Assembly: GCF_029784135.1 (NCBI RefSeq)
Contig: NC_073746.1
Span: 114,326,035-114,390,034, forward strand
From: Toxorhynchites rutilus septentrionalis
Taxonomy: Eukaryota; Arthropoda; Insecta; Diptera; Culicidae
Length of the DNA stretch: 64,000 nt
Reading direction: 5' to 3'
The notes under the pieces were generated by a model that worked only from the letters and a program-made list of their open reading frames with translations, made no database searches and had not been told where the DNA came from. Made by a program: the position numbers and the translations under genes. This document shows, one piece after another, positions 62,485-64,000 of the stretch (its first letter is position 1; each line of letters begins with the position of its first letter).

Positions 62485-64000
62485 ATGGCTTCGCAAAAAA
62501 CCGCCTTCAAAAAAAACAGATCAAGAGTGTCTCTTTCTTTGGAAATGAAGCTCAATATTTTGGATGCCCTTCAAGATGGGAAATCTGTTGCAAACGTCGG
62601 CAGGAATTTAAAAATCAACGAATCGACTGTGCGTACAATTAAAAAGAATCAAGATAGCATCAGACAGACAGCAGCTCAGGGCACTATCTATGCAACAAAA
62701 TCCTCATCATATACACGAGATCCATTGATGGTCAAGATGGAAAAGGCACTTCATATGTGGATCGAAGATCACGCGCAGAAGAAAATACCCTTGGATCAGG
62801 AATTAATAAGGGAGAAAGCTTTGAGCCTTTACCTTTGGTTAGAGAAGAATGAGCCGTCTTCAAGTAAAAAGAAAGACTTTACCGCGAGTAAGGGATGGTT
62901 TTATAACTTTATACGTAGTAATTCCATTCGCAACGTTAAAATCAAGGGTGAATCCGCATCGGCCGATGTTTCGGCTGCAAATAGTTTTCCTCCAAAGCTC
63001 GCTAAGATCATAAAAGAAGGTGCGTATCATGGTGACCAAGTGTTCAATGGAGATGAAACGGGTCTTTTTTGGAAAAGAATGCCGTCTCGTACCTAAATTA
63101 CGCAGCAGGAGCAATATGCCAGTGGTTTCAAAGCGGCCAAAGACAGGGTTACCCTGTTATTTTGCAGTAATGCTTCAGGCGACCTTATGTTGAAACCGCT
63201 ATTGATCAATCGTGCTATGACGCCCCGCTCGTTGAAGGGGGCTGATTTCAACAAACTGCCAGTGCACTGGAAAGCTAACACTAAAGCGTGGGTCACAAAA
63301 GCCGTTTTTGAGGAATGGTTTTACGATATGTTTATTCCGGAAGTGAAAACATACTTGGAAGGAAAAGGTTTGGAGTTCCACGTGCTTTTGATTTTGGATA
63401 ACGCTCCAGGACACCTAGTTATCAAGCACCCAAACGTTCAAGTTGTGTTTCTTCCACCGAATACAACTTCTTTGTTACAGCCTCAAGATCAAGGAATAAT
63501 TGCTGCTTTCAAGAAGTTGTACATTAAACAATGTCTTCGGTACATCCTCGAAAAGCTTGAAAGCGATGAAACGATGACGGTAATTCAAGCGTGGAAAGAA
63601 TTTAAGATAAGAGACGCTCTGACGTTCATAGGAAAGGCTCTGTCTTCTATGAAATCTAAAACATTGAATTCGTGCTGGAAGCCACTATGGCCAGAATGCG
63701 TGAAAGCTGGTTCAACAGACCCTTCAAATGTGGAAGAATCAGAAATTCTCATTCTGGCACATGCAATTGGAGGGAAAGGATTCAAAGATATGGATAGTAG
63801 AGACGTTGAAGAGCTTCTTGAAGACACCGAAATTGAAGATGATGAACTGATGCAGAGTTTAGTCACATCGGAGCCTTTAGAGGACGATGAAGACCGGGAT
63901 ATCAAGCCATGTGATATCGAAGACGGGAATAAATTAGCGGATACCCTCGTAAAACATTTTATGGAAAAGGATCCTTGTGTTGAGAGAGCCGTTTCATTTC
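62485..64000 (+). pseudogene. Tigger/pogo transposase, one internal stop
   Basis: From ATG at 62485 (context CTAAAATGG) the frame is open for 203 codons, hits one TAA at 63094, then stays open in the same frame to the window edge. Domains in order: Psq/CENP-B-type helix-turn-helix (LSLEMKLNILDALQDGKSVA, residues 17-55), second CENP-B DNA-binding half (KALHMWIEDHAQKK, residues 85-150), and DDE endonuclease with GDETGLFWKRMPSRT (Asp190), LILDNAPGH (Asp305) and TTSLLQPQDQGII (Asp335). The spacing of the last two fits the DD29D of Tigger elements. The stop replaces the residue after PSRT, where relatives have Tyr or Phe, so a single change disabled a nearly intact gene. An acidic C-terminal tail (DDEDRDIKPCDIED) follows. 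Confidence 0.9.

Larger units (their letters stand above)
61667..64000 (+). mobile_element. Tigger/pogo transposon, runs off window
   Basis: The unit that carries the transposase at 62485 seems to begin near CGGTGTTAAGTCAGACCGGG (61665-61684). I take this as a candidate left terminal repeat, because it is the first GC-rich conserved-looking block upstream, but the flanking TA is not clear. A long leader of about 800 bp with a TATA box precedes the gene. The right end lies beyond 64000. Confidence 0.55.

Overview
This window is nuclear DNA from an insect, most likely an Aedes-type mosquito. It carries animal genes with spliceosomal introns (GT/AG), several 14-18 kb introns filled with transposable elements (TEs), and a mixture of tRNA-headed SINEs, I/LOA, Jockey-like and R2/R4-like LINEs, copia, gypsy and BEL elements, mariner, Tc1, pogo/Tigger and hAT DNA transposons, and Helitron-like elements. 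The species call is inference from this mixture and from the protein sequences. No identity search was possible.

Two host genes can be supported. (1) Rpb11, the RNA polymerase II subunit, is a complete three-exon gene on the + strand (3567-4056). (2) The orthologue of CLIP-170/CLIP-190, a microtubule plus-end tracking protein, lies on the - strand. Six coding exons are inside the window (57094-57204, 38822-38932, 24683-24788, 20755-24622, 20496-20698, 4555-4601). They encode the coiled-coil rod, two C-terminal zinc knuckles and the aromatic C-terminus. The splice phases agree across all six. The 5' part with the CAP-Gly domains is not seen and should lie beyond 64000. CLIP-190 and Rpb11 meet tail to tail, and their candidate polyadenylation signals are in overlapping order.

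Layout: 1-3200, TE debris (mariner with an adjacent SINE, AT-rich repeat). 3567-4601, Rpb11 and the CLIP-190 3' end. 4602-20495, last CLIP-190 intron: MITEs, SINEs, a 5'-inverted I-clade LINE, a foldback repeat, a Jockey-like LINE, and an R2/R4-like LINE that carries a copia element and is fused to a SINE inside one target-site duplication. 20496-24788, the three clustered CLIP-190 exons. 24789-38821, an intron with a nest of mariner, then hAT, then gypsy, then BEL and SINE, followed by tandem repeats and a pogo-like MITE. 38822-38932, exon. 38933-57093, an intron with a LOA-type LINE, Tc1 remnant, pogo-like MITEs, a Helitron-like element and a 2.1 kb composite palindrome. 57094-57204, exon. 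57205-64000, an intron with a second Helitron-like element, a 33-bp tandem array and a nearly intact Tigger/pogo transposon that runs off the window edge.

Nearly every TE here is decayed (frameshifts, stops, lost catalytic residues). The value of the window is the order in which insertions occurred, which can be read from the target-site duplications, and a few unusual products: a LINE-SINE chimera, a copia copy with inverted rather than direct termini, and a composite palindrome inside pogo-like termini.
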